The notes: generated by a model not told the origin, from the letters alone. A stretch of DNA of 64,000 nucleotides from Gillisia lutea (GCF_021568705.1 NZ_JAKGTH010000007.1:1-64000); one strand, 5' to 3'. Shown: positions 18,388 to 29,555, numbered from the stretch's first letter. A program made the numbers and translations.

Positions 18388-19815
18388 TTATAATGTCAGT
18401 TTTTTGTTGAGGTCCTCTACAAATTTCTTGAACTGCTTATCTGTTGCGGCGAGGTTATCAACTGTTTTACAGGCATGTAAAACCGTCGCATGATCACGCT
18501 TTCCAATCTGGCTACCTATGCTTGCTAAAGAAGCTTTTGTGAACTTCTTGGCAAAGAACATGGCAAGTTGTCTGGCTTGTACTATATGTCGTTTACGTGT
18601 TTTAGACTGCAAAGTTTCTACATCCATTTGGAAATAATCACTTACTATTTTCTGGATATAATCTATAGAAACCTCACGCTTGGTATTCTTTACATAATTA
18701 TCTACGATCTTCTTCGCTAGCTCAAGTGTAATATCTTTTTTATTGAAAGAAGAATGGGCGATAAGTGAGATAATTGCACCCTCTAACTCTCTAATATTTG
18801 TCTTTATGTTATTTGCCAGGAATTCAATAATATCTTCCGGCATTTCAACACCATCACGATATAATTTATTCTTTATAATGGAAACACGTGTTTCAAAATC
18901 GGGATGTTGCAATTCGGCTGAAAGTCCCCATTTAAACCTGGAAAGTAAGCGTTGTTCAATATCCTGCATATCTACAGGAGCTTTATCACTGGTTAAAATA
19001 ACTTGTTTTCCGTTTTGATGTAAATGATTGAAAATATGGAAGAATACATCCTGCGTACCAGCTTTACCTGATAGCAACTGAATATCATCCACGATAAGAA
19101 CATCTATAATTTGATAGAAATGTATAAAATCATTTCTATTGTTCTTTTTAACCGATTCAATATACTGCTGCGTGAATTTTTCTGCAGAAATATAAAGAAC
19201 AGTTTTTTCAGGATACTTATCTTTTATGTCAACCCCAATGGCGTGTGCTAAATGGGTCTTTCCTAAACCAACTCCACCAAATACCAATAAAGGATTAAAA
19301 GAAGTTCCTCCGGGTTTGTTGGAAACTGCTAACCCTGCAGATCTTGCCAAGCGGTTGGAGTCTCCTTCCAGGAAATTATCAAAATTGTAATTAGGGTTAA
19401 GTTGAGATTCTATCTTAACATTCCTGATACCGGGAATAATAAATGGATTTCTAAGCTCGGGGTTCTTGTTTTTGATAGGAACATCCACTTCCTGAGAAGC
19501 CATGTGGCTACGTTGTGTGCTAGGAATTTTTTCGGTGAACGGGAGTTTATTCCCATAGGTGTTTTCCATTTTTATCACGTAAACCAATTTGGCTTTTTCA
19601 CCCAATTCTCTGGTAAGAGAAACCTTTAGTAACTTTACATAATGCTCCTCCAGCCATTCGTAAAAGAACTTAGAGGGCACCTGAATGCTTAAGGCACAAT
19701 CGGTAAGTTTTACTGCTTGTATCGGCTCAAACCATGTTTTATATGCTTGAGGTGTAATGTTATCTTTGATAAAAGCTAGACAGCTATTCCAAACTGATTG
19801 CGCAGTTTTTGACAT
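18388..19815 (-). CDS. dnaA: Chromosomal replication initiator DnaA
   Basis: This AAA+ ATPase binds DnaA boxes and opens oriC. The 475-residue protein has domain I (residues 1-80; VWNSCLAFIKDNITPQAYKTWF), a linker, domain III with Walker A GGVGLGKTH (180-188) and Walker B VLIVDDIQLL (about 240), and domain IV ending in the DNA-binding signature GKRDHATVLHACKTVD near residue 450. No dnaN or gyrB is adjacent, and no cluster of perfect TTATNCACA boxes lies upstream (one weak match TGTGAACAA near 19902), so this locus is probably not the origin. Downstream genes are the phosphatase and RsmI-like methylase. Confidence 0.97.
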   Translation of the reverse strand: MSKTAQSVWNSCLAFIKDNITPQAYKTWFEPIQAVKLTDCALSIQVPSKFFYEWLEEHYVKLLKVSLTRELGEKAKLVYVIKMENTYGNKLPFTEKIPSTQRSHMASQEVDVPIKNKNPELRNPFIIPGIRNVKIESQLNPNYNFDNFLEGDSNRLARSAGLAVSNKPGGTSFNPLLVFGGVGLGKTHLAHAIGVDIKDKYPEKTVLYISAEKFTQQYIESVKKNNRNDFIHFYQIIDVLIVDDIQLLSGKAGTQDVFFHIFNHLHQNGKQVILTSDKAPVDMQDIEQRLLSRFKWGLSAELQHPDFETRVSIIKNKLYRDGVEMPEDIIEFLANNIKTNIRELEGAIISLIAHSSFNKKDITLELAKKIVDNYVKNTKREVSIDYIQKIVSDYFQMDVETLQSKTRKRHIVQARQLAMFFAKKFTKASLASIGSQIGKRDHATVLHACKTVDNLAATDKQFKKFVEDLNKKLTL

Positions 19816-20021
19816 GCTTCTTGAAAGGTTATTTATTGATTAGTAGTTGGTCTTAAACAAATTGGGAAATAGATTTCCTAATATTTTCGGCAGAACAAAT
19901 ATGTGAACAAATTATCTGAAAAAAAAACCGTTTTGCTGTTGAATTTTAACAAAAAAAAATGCATACTTACTTCCGGGGTATGAATGTACAAAACCTCTGT
20001 AAATTATCCTTGTAAATTTCT

Positions 20022-20420
20022 ATGAAAACACACCACACCTATGTTAAAGTTAGATATGCAGAAACCGATCAAATGGGGGTAGTTCACCATGGAAATTATG
20101 CGCAATACCTTGAAATAGCCCGAATAGACTGGCTGGAGCAGTTAGGGATCTCTTATGCTTCAATGGAAAAGGAAGGGGTGATGTTACCGGTTTATGAAAT
20201 GCAGTTCAAATTTATTAAACCTGCAAAATTTGATGATACACTTAAAATCGAAACGAGATTAAAAGAGGTTCCTAGAATAAAAATAGAGTTTGAATATAGT
20301 ATTTATAATCGGCAGGAAGAGTTACTAACAACCGCATCTACAGTGCTGGTATTTATGAACGCTGTTACAAAGAGACCAATGAAATGTCCAGATTATGTGT
20401 TGGAAAAATTAAGTCTTTAG
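20022..20420 (+). CDS. Acyl-CoA thioesterase, YbgC/4HBT hotdog family
   Basis: This 132-residue hotdog-fold enzyme hydrolyses acyl-CoA thioesters. The signature YAETDQMGVVHHGNYAQYLE (about residues 11-30) contains the conserved Asp and His-Gly-Asn motif of the 4-hydroxybenzoyl-CoA thioesterase branch. It is divergent from dnaA and its stop codon overlaps the end of the opposing yigZ gene by 4 bp. The physiological acyl chain is unknown; no Tol-Pal genes lie next to it, unlike in proteobacteria. Confidence 0.9.
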   Translation: MKTHHTYVKVRYAETDQMGVVHHGNYAQYLEIARIDWLEQLGISYASMEKEGVMLPVYEMQFKFIKPAKFDDTLKIETRLKEVPRIKIEFEYSIYNRQEELLTTASTVLVFMNAVTKRPMKCPDYVLEKLSL

Positions 20421-21025
20421 TCCTCGATTTTTTTTATTTCGACTTTATAAATAGATTTGAATTTTTCAAAAATAGCTTCGGCATCTTTTTTTCTTACCGA
20501 AATATAGATCTTGCAATCCAGTTCTAATTTTTGTTCAATTATATTGAGGTTGTGTTCCTTAATAATTCTCATCACAATATTCATTTCGGGATAATTGAAA
20601 CTGATCTCAAACTTCTCGTCAATAGTGCGCGTAACTATCTTGCTAGCTTCCAATGCCATTTGAGCGGCGGTCTTATAGGCATTGATCAAACCGCCAACAC
20701 CTAGTTTAACGCCTCCAAAATAACGTACCACAACTATTAAGATGTTAGTGACGTCAAAAGACTGGATTTGTCCGTAGATGGGCATCCCAGCCGAGTTTGA
20801 GGGTTCGCCATCATCGTTTGCTCTAAATTGATGTTCTTCTTTACCTATTTGCCAGGCGTAGCACCAATGTCTGGCCTGGTGGTGTTTTTTCCTGAGCTCT
20901 TCAAGATGTTCTTTAGCTTCCTCTTCCGAAGTAATTGGAAAAGCATATCCAAAAAACTTAGAATTCTTGTCTTTAAATAAGACTTCTTCAGAAGGTTTTA
21001 AGATGCGTTTATAGGTGTCTTTCAA
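20417..21025 (-). CDS. YigZ / IMPACT family protein
   Basis: The 202-residue protein has the IMPACT N-terminal domain: SKFFGYAFPITSEEEAKEHL, then HHQARHWCYAWQIG (about residues 49-62), NDDGEPSNSAGMPIYGQI and VVRYFGGVKLGVGGLINAYK (about residues 98-117). A ferredoxin-like C-terminal DUF1949 domain fills residues about 135-200. The molecular role in bacteria is poorly defined; the eukaryotic homologue regulates GCN2. The start is TTG at 21025 because the family N-terminus (KDTYKRI) begins there and no ATG is present. It is the last gene of a leftward cluster with EamA, HAD and ribD. Confidence 0.88.
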   Translation of the reverse strand: MKDTYKRILKPSEEVLFKDKNSKFFGYAFPITSEEEAKEHLEELRKKHHQARHWCYAWQIGKEEHQFRANDDGEPSNSAGMPIYGQIQSFDVTNILIVVVRYFGGVKLGVGGLINAYKTAAQMALEASKIVTRTIDEKFEISFNYPEMNIVMRIIKEHNLNIIEQKLELDCKIYISVRKKDAEAIFEKFKSIYKVEIKKIED

Positions 21026-21031
21026 AACTGA

Positions 21032-21904
21032 TTAAATTACGCTGTTCGCCACTAAAAGAATACTGATAATCGCCAGGGCGATGCCAATCCAGTTCTTCGG
21101 TATTAGTCGTTCTTTAAAGATAAGAATTCCTAGAAGTGTGGAAACTAAAACTATGGCAACATTATTAATGGTGAAGATAGTAGAGCTGTCAAATTTTCCG
21201 CCTCTTAACGCCATTACCAAAAAATATATTGAAAAATAATTAGGAATACCCAAGGCAATACCTCCCAAAATATTTTTTAGACTAATAGTTGCTTTGCCTT
21301 GTATGCTTTGAACGATAAGCACACCAATACCAATAACTCCTGCAATAGCAAATATTGTAGAAGAAAAGAGGGCGACCTCGGTTTTACTAACATATGAGGC
21401 TTCCAAGAATTTTATAAGGGTGTCAATTATTCCACTGCCCAGAAATACCAAGATAGGGTAGATAAGATTTCTTTTTCTAATGGCAATTCCGTCTCTGCGT
21501 TTTAAGGAAGTTAAGTATACTGCCGCTAAGGCGAATATAATTCCTACTATCTTTAAAACGCCGGTGCTTTCCTGAAAATAGAATATTCCAAATAATATAG
21601 GGATGGCAACCGACATTTTGGTAGCAACCGACACGACTGAAAGACCGCTTCTTTGCGTTGTGATAGCAGCCAGATAAAATACTAGGATAAACAGTATGCC
21701 TAAGATCAGGGTGCCGGGAAACCAATCTTTTCCGGGGATTTGAGTGATATCTGTTTCCTTGATAAATCCTAGAAAACCAACCGAGCAGGCTATGAAATAA
21801 TTGAAAATAATAGCTTGCAAGGTGTTTATCTTGAACTTAGCAAACAGCTTGAAGATTACAAAAATGACACTGGAAGAAAGGATGCTTAGTAGTAAGTATA
21901 TCAA
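21032..21904 (-). CDS. EamA/DMT-family transporter
   Basis: This 290-residue inner-membrane protein has about ten hydrophobic helices in two repeats, the pattern of drug/metabolite transporters. The first begins at residue 2 (IYLLLSILSSSVIFVIFKLF) and the last ends at the C-terminus (IGIALAIISILLVANSVI). The substrate is unknown; amino acids, nucleotides or a riboflavin-related compound are all possible and the ribD neighbour does not decide it. The start is TTG at 21904, which overlaps the TGA of the HAD gene in the four bases TTGA, so translation is probably coupled. Confidence 0.85.
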   Translation of the reverse strand: MIYLLLSILSSSVIFVIFKLFAKFKINTLQAIIFNYFIACSVGFLGFIKETDITQIPGKDWFPGTLILGILFILVFYLAAITTQRSGLSVVSVATKMSVAIPILFGIFYFQESTGVLKIVGIIFALAAVYLTSLKRRDGIAIRKRNLIYPILVFLGSGIIDTLIKFLEASYVSKTEVALFSSTIFAIAGVIGIGVLIVQSIQGKATISLKNILGGIALGIPNYFSIYFLVMALRGGKFDSSTIFTINNVAIVLVSTLLGILIFKERLIPKNWIGIALAIISILLVANSVI

Positions 21905-22515
21905 AACATCTGCTTTTTAACTGTGAATAGATCGATAACGTCTTCGTGCTTTGGATGTATGTTCCATGTCTTAATTCCTAATTTCTCGGCGGCATTGGTA
22001 TTCTCTTTAGTGTCATCTATAAATAAGCATTCTTCCGGTTTGAGATGATGCTTATTTAGTACAAATTCATATATCTCTGCATCGGGCTTTCGTAAGTTGA
22101 TCTCATGGGAAAGATAAAATGCATCAAAACAAGTTTTGAATTCCTCGAAGAAAGGCACATTTTCCTTGATCCAATCAATATGAATTTCGTTGGTATTGCT
22201 TAACAAGATCAATTTATACTTCTTTTCTTCGGAAAGCTTTTTGAGGAAATCGAACCTGTATTTCGGGAAATCGATTAAAATGGAATTCCAGGCAGTGACG
22301 ATTTGATGTTCATTTACTTTAGAAAAACTGCTGGTGTATTTAGAAAGGAAATTTTTAGAACTTATTAATCCTTTTTCATATTCCAAATTATGAAGAAGTA
22401 ATTCTTCAGATAGTTGGGAGATCTCAAGATCCTGCATTGCCCTAAGCGTCGCCACTTTATCTAAATTGACAAATACATCTCCAAAATCGAATATCAAGGT
22501 CTTAATTTTTGTCAT
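21901..22515 (-). CDS. HAD-family hydrolase
   Basis: This 204-residue soluble phosphatase-like protein has the HAD motifs in order: I, TLIFDFGDVFVNLD (residues about 6-19; the nucleophile is Asp10 in DFGDV), II, LILLSNTNEIH (about 102-112), III, the Lys in LRKPDAEIYEFV, and IV, ECLFIDDTKENTNAA. This resembles the subgroup containing HAD-IA phosphatases such as YihX. It overlaps ribD by 14 bp and the EamA gene by 4 bp. A plausible but unproven role is the phosphatase step of riboflavin synthesis, which follows the RibD reaction and uses HAD enzymes in other bacteria. Confidence 0.87.
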   Translation of the reverse strand: MTKIKTLIFDFGDVFVNLDKVATLRAMQDLEISQLSEELLLHNLEYEKGLISSKNFLSKYTSSFSKVNEHQIVTAWNSILIDFPKYRFDFLKKLSEEKKYKLILLSNTNEIHIDWIKENVPFFEEFKTCFDAFYLSHEINLRKPDAEIYEFVLNKHHLKPEECLFIDDTKENTNAAEKLGIKTWNIHPKHEDVIDLFTVKKQMF

Positions 22516-23554
22516 AGAACTCTAAAGTATCGTTTAAAATTGATTGGGTGAATACTGGTTTTTCTGGGAGTTGCGGAGCTTTTGTCCCGGAATTAAAAGA
22601 GATGCTTCCTGTGAAAACTCTTGCTTCATCCCAAAGTCCTTTATCAATAAAGCTTTGTAGTGTTTTACTTCCGCCTTCAATTATTACCGATTGAATCTCT
22701 TGTGTGTAAAGTGCTTCACAAATTTGAAAGGGCAGTTCTTTAGTGAAATCTATAGGTTGGTATATGATGTTATGCTGAGATTGAGCAGGATTTTCTTCAC
22801 AAAAAATTATTGTGTTTACGCTTCCGTCAAATAGGTTGGAATCTTTAGGGATTCTATGTGTTCTGTCTATTGCAATGCGTGTAGGATTTACACCTTTCCA
22901 AAGTCGAGTGTTTAACTGTGGGTTGTCGGCAATTGCAGTATTAGTGCCAACTAAAATAGCCTGTTCTTCACTTCGCCATTTATGCACCAACTGTTTAGAA
23001 TACTTGTTAGTTATCCAGACAGCTTGTCTTTTGGCTACATCTTCTTTTGAGATTTCCGGAGCAAGATATCCATCTTTACTCTTAGCCCATTTTAAAATTA
23101 TATAAGGTCGTTTTTCTAAATGATAGGTGAAGAAGCGTTTATTCAACGTATGGCATTCTTTTTCCAGAATTCCCACCTGAACTTCGCATCCCGCTTCCAG
23201 TAATTTCTTTATTCCTTTACCCGCCACTTTAGCAAAGGGATCTACACTACCAATGACTACCTTTTTAATTCCGCTGGCAATTATAAGATCGCTGCACGGG
23301 GGAGTTTTCCCATAGTGGCTGCAAGGCTCTAAACTAACATAGATAGTTGCCTTTTTAAGAAGCGAGGTATCTTTAACTGCATTTATAGCATTGACCTCTG
23401 CGTGTGGCTCACCCGCTTTCTTGTGCCAGCCCTCTCCAATTATTTTGTCATTATAAACCAAAACACTACCAACCAAGGGGTTCGGGTAGGTGTTTCCCAG
23501 TCCGTTTTCGGCTAGTTGGATACAGCGTTTTATATATTTTTCGTGTATATTCAC
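22502..23554 (-). CDS. ribD: Bifunctional riboflavin deaminase/reductase RibD
   Basis: This enzyme carries out two successive steps of riboflavin synthesis: deamination of the pyrimidine ring and reduction of the ribose side chain. The 350-residue protein has the cytidine-deaminase-like zinc site HAEVNAI (His51, Glu53) with EPCSHYGKTPPCSD (about 75-88), then the DHFR-like reductase domain (residues about 150-345; PYIILKWAKSKDGYLAP, TRIAIDRTHRIP, SVIIEGGSKTLQSFID). The start is GTG at 23554 because the family N-terminus (NIHEKYIKRCIQLAENG) begins there. It heads a leftward cluster with HAD, EamA and yigZ. Confidence 0.95.
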   Translation of the reverse strand: MNIHEKYIKRCIQLAENGLGNTYPNPLVGSVLVYNDKIIGEGWHKKAGEPHAEVNAINAVKDTSLLKKATIYVSLEPCSHYGKTPPCSDLIIASGIKKVVIGSVDPFAKVAGKGIKKLLEAGCEVQVGILEKECHTLNKRFFTYHLEKRPYIILKWAKSKDGYLAPEISKEDVAKRQAVWITNKYSKQLVHKWRSEEQAILVGTNTAIADNPQLNTRLWKGVNPTRIAIDRTHRIPKDSNLFDGSVNTIIFCEENPAQSQHNIIYQPIDFTKELPFQICEALYTQEIQSVIIEGGSKTLQSFIDKGLWDEARVFTGSISFNSGTKAPQLPEKPVFTQSILNDTLEFYDKN

Positions 23555-23582
23555 AGCACAAAAATAGGATTAATTAGTAAGA

Positions 23583-24068
23583 ATGAACAGTTTTACGATA
23601 CGCGAGATTCAACCCGTAGATAACCAGCAGGTTGCTAAATTAATTCGGGAAGTTCTCATAGAAATGGGAGTACCCAAAGTTGGTACAGCCTATGAAGATA
23701 CAGCCTTAGATGAGATGTATGAGACTTATGATAATCCCAGAATGCAGTATTTTGTAGTTGAAGAGGAAGGTAAATTGATTGGTGGTTGCGGGATAGCGCC
23801 GCTGGCAGGTGAAGAAACTGCTGTGTGCGAACTTCAAAAAATGTACTTTTTACCCGAAGCAAGAGGTCGGGGAGTAGGTGCTAAAATGATGAACACCTGT
23901 CTGGAATATGCGAAATCGGAAAATTTTAAAAGCTGTTATCTAGAAACGCTTCCGTATATGGAAAGTGCCAGAAAATTATATGCTCGTACAGGATTTAAAT
24001 CTTTAGATAAGCCTATGGGGGATACAGGACATTATAGCTGTACCATGTGGATGATTAAAGATCTATAG
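23583..24068 (+). CDS. GNAT N-acetyltransferase
   Basis: This 161-residue acetyl-CoA-dependent acetyltransferase has the beta-strand MQYFVVEEEGKLIGGCGIAPL, the CoA-binding loop FLPEARGRGVGAKMM (residues about 90-104) and a C-terminal ARKLYARTGFKSLDKPMG. The last segment resembles acetyltransferases that carry the GHYSC ending (here TGHYSCTMWMIKDL). The substrate is unknown. It is divergent from ribD with only 28 bp between start codons, so the promoters must overlap. Confidence 0.85.
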   Translation: MNSFTIREIQPVDNQQVAKLIREVLIEMGVPKVGTAYEDTALDEMYETYDNPRMQYFVVEEEGKLIGGCGIAPLAGEETAVCELQKMYFLPEARGRGVGAKMMNTCLEYAKSENFKSCYLETLPYMESARKLYARTGFKSLDKPMGDTGHYSCTMWMIKDL

Positions 24069-24107
24069 TATTTTCTATTCAGTATTAATAAGTTTAATTC
24101 CTTTCAA

Positions 24108-24959
24108 TTGTTATTATCACAGTTCAAAAATAATTTTATCACTCAGCTCCAAACGGAGTATCCACCTGAGGAAGTTCTTTCTTTTTTCAATATTCTAACC
24201 GGTTTTTTTCTTGGAATGAGTCGGTTGCAGGTAGCTTTAGCCCCAGAGAAAGAGCTCTCGCAGGAGGAGTTGAAGCAGTTTGAAAATGCCTTATCCAGAT
24301 TAGAGGAACATGAGCCTATTCAATACATCACCGGAGTCACAGAGTTTTTTGGTTTGCAATTTAAAGTGAATAAGAATGTTTTGATCCCAAGACCGGAAAC
24401 GGAGGGGTTGGTGCAATGGATCCTGGATGATATCAGAAATAATCCTAAGAGTTCAGAAATAAAGATCCTGGATATAGGAACCGGGAGTGGTTGTATTGCC
24501 ATAAGTTTAGCGAAACATCTCCCTGAAGCACAAGTGTGGGCTATGGATGTTTCACCTGAAGCTTTAGAAACAGCAAAAGTAAATGCGGCCCAGAATATTG
24601 TGGAGGTGGGTTTTATAGAGCAGGACGTTCTCAATGTAGAACAGCTTTTAGAAAAATATGATATCATAGTTTCTAACCCTCCCTATGTGCGGGAACTGGA
24701 GAAAAAGGAAATGCAGCGAAACGTTTTGGAAAATGAACCCGAGTTGGCGCTTTATGTAGAAGATACTAATCCCCTCTTGTTTTATAAAAAAATCACAAAT
24801 CTAGCTGTGAACGGGCTTCGTGAAAAAGGAAGTTTGTATTTTGAGATCAATCAATACCTAAGCGATGAAACCGCAGAAATGCTAAAGCTAAAGGGATTTT
24901 CGAAGGAGCTAAGGAAAGATATCTTTGGGAACTACCGCATGCTTAAAGGAAGTCGATAG
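24108..24959 (+). CDS. prmC: Release factor glutamine methyltransferase PrmC
   Basis: PrmC N5-methylates the glutamine of the GGQ motif in release factors RF1 and RF2, boosting termination. The 283-residue protein has an N-terminal helical domain, the SAM-binding ILDIGTGSGCIAISLAKHLP (about residues 121-140) and the catalytic NPPYV near residue 190. The start is TTG at 24108: the reading MLLSQFKNNF is family-like and there is no ATG upstream in frame before a stop. It is followed by a VOC protein gene. Confidence 0.94.
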   Translation: MLLSQFKNNFITQLQTEYPPEEVLSFFNILTGFFLGMSRLQVALAPEKELSQEELKQFENALSRLEEHEPIQYITGVTEFFGLQFKVNKNVLIPRPETEGLVQWILDDIRNNPKSSEIKILDIGTGSGCIAISLAKHLPEAQVWAMDVSPEALETAKVNAAQNIVEVGFIEQDVLNVEQLLEKYDIIVSNPPYVRELEKKEMQRNVLENEPELALYVEDTNPLLFYKKITNLAVNGLREKGSLYFEINQYLSDETAEMLKLKGFSKELRKDIFGNYRMLKGSR

Positions 24960-25012
24960 GTGTACGCTTATAAAAAGCTGGTTAGTTGAAATGATTTAAC
25001 ACTGGATATATA

Positions 25013-25678
25013 ATGAAAATTGAAAGACTTGAAATAGGGGCAGGGAATATACGGGACCAATTAAAATTTTATAGAGACCTTTTAGGGTTTGAAATTCAAA
25101 ATTATAAAGAGTCTTCTTTTGAGATCCAAACAGGCTATTCCGTATTGAAGTTTGTAGAAAATCAAGATTTTACTCCCTATCATATTGCATTTCATATTCC
25201 GGATAAGCAAGAAGAGAAAGCTTTAAACTGGCTTAAGGATAATGTTCAAATTCTTAAGAACAACAATCAGGAGATTATAAATTTTAGCAACTGGAACGCA
25301 AAATCGATTTATTTTTATGACGCCGATAAGAACATAGTCGAATTCATTTCCCGTAGAAATTCTAATAAGCCCAGTTCTGCAATTTTTTCAGGGGAGAGTA
25401 TTTTGGGTATAAGTGAAATTGGCTTAGCAACCTCTAATATTAAAGAAAAGTTTGAAATCTTGGAAACTGCCGGATTAGAACAATATGATGGTAATTTTGA
25501 GGAATTTTGTGCCATAGGGGATGATGAAGGTTTGATAATTACTATCAATAAGAATTTGAAGTCCTGGTTTCCTACCGGAGATAGTGCGTATTCGTCAAAT
25601 TTCAGCATAGAATTTAATCATAGGGGAAAAGCTTATAATTTTCTTTTTGAAGAAGATCAGTTAAAACAAATCAATTAG
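25013..25678 (+). CDS. VOC/glyoxalase-fold protein
   Basis: This 221-residue protein opens with a glyoxalase/bleomycin-resistance module: LEIGAGNIRDQLKFYRDLLGFE (residues 4-25), PYHIAFHIPD (about 60-69) and SIYFYDADKNIVEFISR (about 98-114). The second half (ISEIGLATSNIKEKFEILE...) repeats the pattern in weaker form, giving two tandem VOC modules. Metal ligands are plausible at His62 and Glu111 but not all are evident. The substrate is unknown. It lies between prmC and ligA with short gaps and may be cotranscribed with ligA. Confidence 0.75.
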   Translation: MKIERLEIGAGNIRDQLKFYRDLLGFEIQNYKESSFEIQTGYSVLKFVENQDFTPYHIAFHIPDKQEEKALNWLKDNVQILKNNNQEIINFSNWNAKSIYFYDADKNIVEFISRRNSNKPSSAIFSGESILGISEIGLATSNIKEKFEILETAGLEQYDGNFEEFCAIGDDEGLIITINKNLKSWFPTGDSAYSSNFSIEFNHRGKAYNFLFEEDQLKQIN

Positions 25679-25708
25679 AATCCATATAATTCAGAATACA
25701 ATTTTTAA

Positions 25709-27703
<1,995 letters not shown>

Positions 27704-27720
27704 TAAGATTTTCAGAAAAT

Positions 27721-27758
27721 AAAAGGAGGGGTATTATACTGCAATACTTACTCCTTTT
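27721..27758. terminator. Bidirectional terminator between ligA and the phosphatase gene
   Basis: AAAAGGAG (27721-27728) pairs with CTCCTTTT (27751-27758), with an inner 5-bp stem GTATT/AATAC. T-rich flanks occur in both directions. It overlaps the last codons of the minus-strand phosphatase gene, a compact convergent arrangement. Confidence 0.6.
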
Positions 27759-28642
27759 GATTCTATCTTATTCTCATGATCTAAGTAAAAGTCAATTCTA
27801 CCCAAGTATACGCCGTAGCAGCCTACTTGGTTTACCAGTACGCTTTTACCCGCTTTATTGGTGTGTACTTCCGGTCTTTCTAAGAAAGTGTGGGTGTGAC
27901 CACCAATAATAAGGTCGATGTCTTTTGTTAATCTGGCCAGCTCCACATCACAAATTTTATCTTCATAGCTATAGTTATAACCTAAATGTGAGAGGCAGAT
28001 TACCAGATCACATTTTTGTTCCTCTTTTAGAATACGGGCCATATCGGTAGCAACTTCTACCGGATCCAGATATTTCGTTTCCTTATAAAGGGAATCGGTA
28101 ACCAGGCCTTGCAATTCTACTCCTAGTCCAAAAACACCAATTTTAATTCCGTCTTTAACAAAGATTTTATGAGGTTGGGTATGCCCATCCATAATGGTAT
28201 TGCTGAAATCGTAATTTGAAATTATAAAAGGGAAATCGGCGTGCGGCAACTGAGCGTAGAGTCCGTCTATCCCGTTGTCGAAATCGTGATTACCAATAGT
28301 AGCAGCGTCATATTTTAGTTTACTCATCAATTTGAATTCCAGTTCTCCTCCATAAAAGTTGAAATATGGAGTTCCCTGAAAGATATCGCCCGCATCTAAT
28401 AACAGGGTGTTGGGATTCTCATTTCTTATTTGCTGCACCAAAGTGGCGCGTCTTGCAACTCCACCCATATTGGGGTTTTTTGGATCGTTGGGTCCAAATG
28501 CTTCAATGTGGCTGTGCACATCATTGGTGTGTAGTATAGTGATATGCTTACGGGTGTTCTCTTTAAAAGACATGCTAAGCCCACCTAACCCGATAAGCGC
28601 TCCTGCTGCTGCGGTTTGCTGAATAAAATTCCTTCTTTTCAT
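27734..28642 (-). CDS. Metallophosphatase, catalytic half of a split 5'-nucleotidase
   Basis: This 302-residue exported calcineurin-like phosphatase begins MKRRNFIQQTAAAGALIGLG, a signal with the look of a Tat leader though with a KRRNF variant of the RR motif. The dimetal site is complete: LHTNDVHSH (about residues 37-45), LLDAGDIFQG, TIGNHDFDNG and GGHTHTF (about 252-258). These are the motifs of UshA-type 5'-nucleotidases. The usual C-terminal substrate-binding domain is absent here and is encoded by the gene immediately upstream (28646-29404), 3 bp apart. Confidence 0.88.
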   Translation of the reverse strand: MKRRNFIQQTAAAGALIGLGGLSMSFKENTRKHITILHTNDVHSHIEAFGPNDPKNPNMGGVARRATLVQQIRNENPNTLLLDAGDIFQGTPYFNFYGGELEFKLMSKLKYDAATIGNHDFDNGIDGLYAQLPHADFPFIISNYDFSNTIMDGHTQPHKIFVKDGIKIGVFGLGVELQGLVTDSLYKETKYLDPVEVATDMARILKEEQKCDLVICLSHLGYNYSYEDKICDVELARLTKDIDLIIGGHTHTFLERPEVHTNKAGKSVLVNQVGCYGVYLGRIDFYLDHENKIESKGVSIAV

Positions 28643-28645
28643 GTC

Positions 28646-29404
28646 TTAGGGTATTTGGATATATCGGTTATCAATAGCAGTGCTAATAGTATCGATTTTA
28701 GTGAAATAATCGATAATGGTATTTCTTAATTTATAGTCGGTACGGTACAATTTTACCGGTTCTTTGAAAAAAATCATATTGTCTCCTCCGGTCTGTAAAT
28801 AATCGGAAGTAGCAACCAGGTAATTCCTGTTGGTCTCAATTTCTTTGCCTTTTACCTTTGCTGAAATCACCTTGTAATTTTTATCAACTTTAAGCTGAAT
28901 ACCACTTACGGGGTGGGCAGTTTTAGAATTCTCAAGATAGGTAAGCAGTTCTCTGGTTTTTTGACCGGACAGCTCTACTACCACGATTTCATTTTCAAAA
29001 GGCATTAGCTGATAAGCGGTACGGCTTGTAACATTTCCTTTTCCAATACTGGCCCTAATTCCGCCATGATTAAGAAGTACGAAGTCGATATCTTTTCCGG
29101 TACGGCTGTGAAATATGGGGTTCACCTGTTCCATAATAATATCAGCCATTAAGTTTCCTATGGCTGTATTTAATTCGCCTTCACTTTTATCCAAATTAGT
29201 GGGGTTATAGGCCAATGGAGTGTCCAGCGTTTCATTCAGATGTTCAGAATATGGTTTGATGAAATTTTGAATGCTGGTGTCGGCTGTAATGCTATTATTT
29301 ATAGGGATTCTTGTGCCTGTAATTTCTGCAGTTTGATATTTTGTAGTTGTGCAAGACAGTACACCCAGCATCATGATAGCCGATAAGATGTTTTTTATAC
29401 TCAT
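28646..29404 (-). CDS. 5'-nucleotidase C-terminal domain lipoprotein
   Basis: This 252-residue protein has a lipoprotein signal (MSIKNILSAIMMLGVLSC; lipobox LGVLSC, about Cys18) and one 5'-nucleotidase C-terminal domain: GELNTAIGNLMADIIM, DFVLLNHGGIRASIG (about residues 105-120), YQLMPFENEIVVVELSG and YLVATSDYLQTGGDNM. In UshA this domain binds the nucleoside base and follows the metallophosphatase domain in the same chain. Here it is a separate gene, upstream of the catalytic partner. The start is the ATG at 29404. The pair probably acts as one nucleotide-scavenging enzyme in the periplasm. Confidence 0.87.
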   Translation of the reverse strand: MSIKNILSAIMMLGVLSCTTTKYQTAEITGTRIPINNSITADTSIQNFIKPYSEHLNETLDTPLAYNPTNLDKSEGELNTAIGNLMADIIMEQVNPIFHSRTGKDIDFVLLNHGGIRASIGKGNVTSRTAYQLMPFENEIVVVELSGQKTRELLTYLENSKTAHPVSGIQLKVDKNYKVISAKVKGKEIETNRNYLVATSDYLQTGGDNMIFFKEPVKLYRTDYKLRNTIIDYFTKIDTISTAIDNRYIQIP

Positions 29405-29555
29405 TATTAACAATGGAGTTTTTAAGATGTGACAAAGATAAAGAGATTTTGAAAAGGCATGCCTGTTTCTTAAAGTGAACTTTCTATTGTAAATTTAAGA
29501 GGAATGAATAGTTCAATTATTTCAATTTTATATATTTACTCGCCTTAATATCTAT

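Noticed and set aside
19816-20021. Origin of replication next to dnaA
   Set aside because: Only one imperfect DnaA-box-like match (TGTGAACAA near 19902) and no cluster or unwinding region; dnaN and gyrB are not adjacent.
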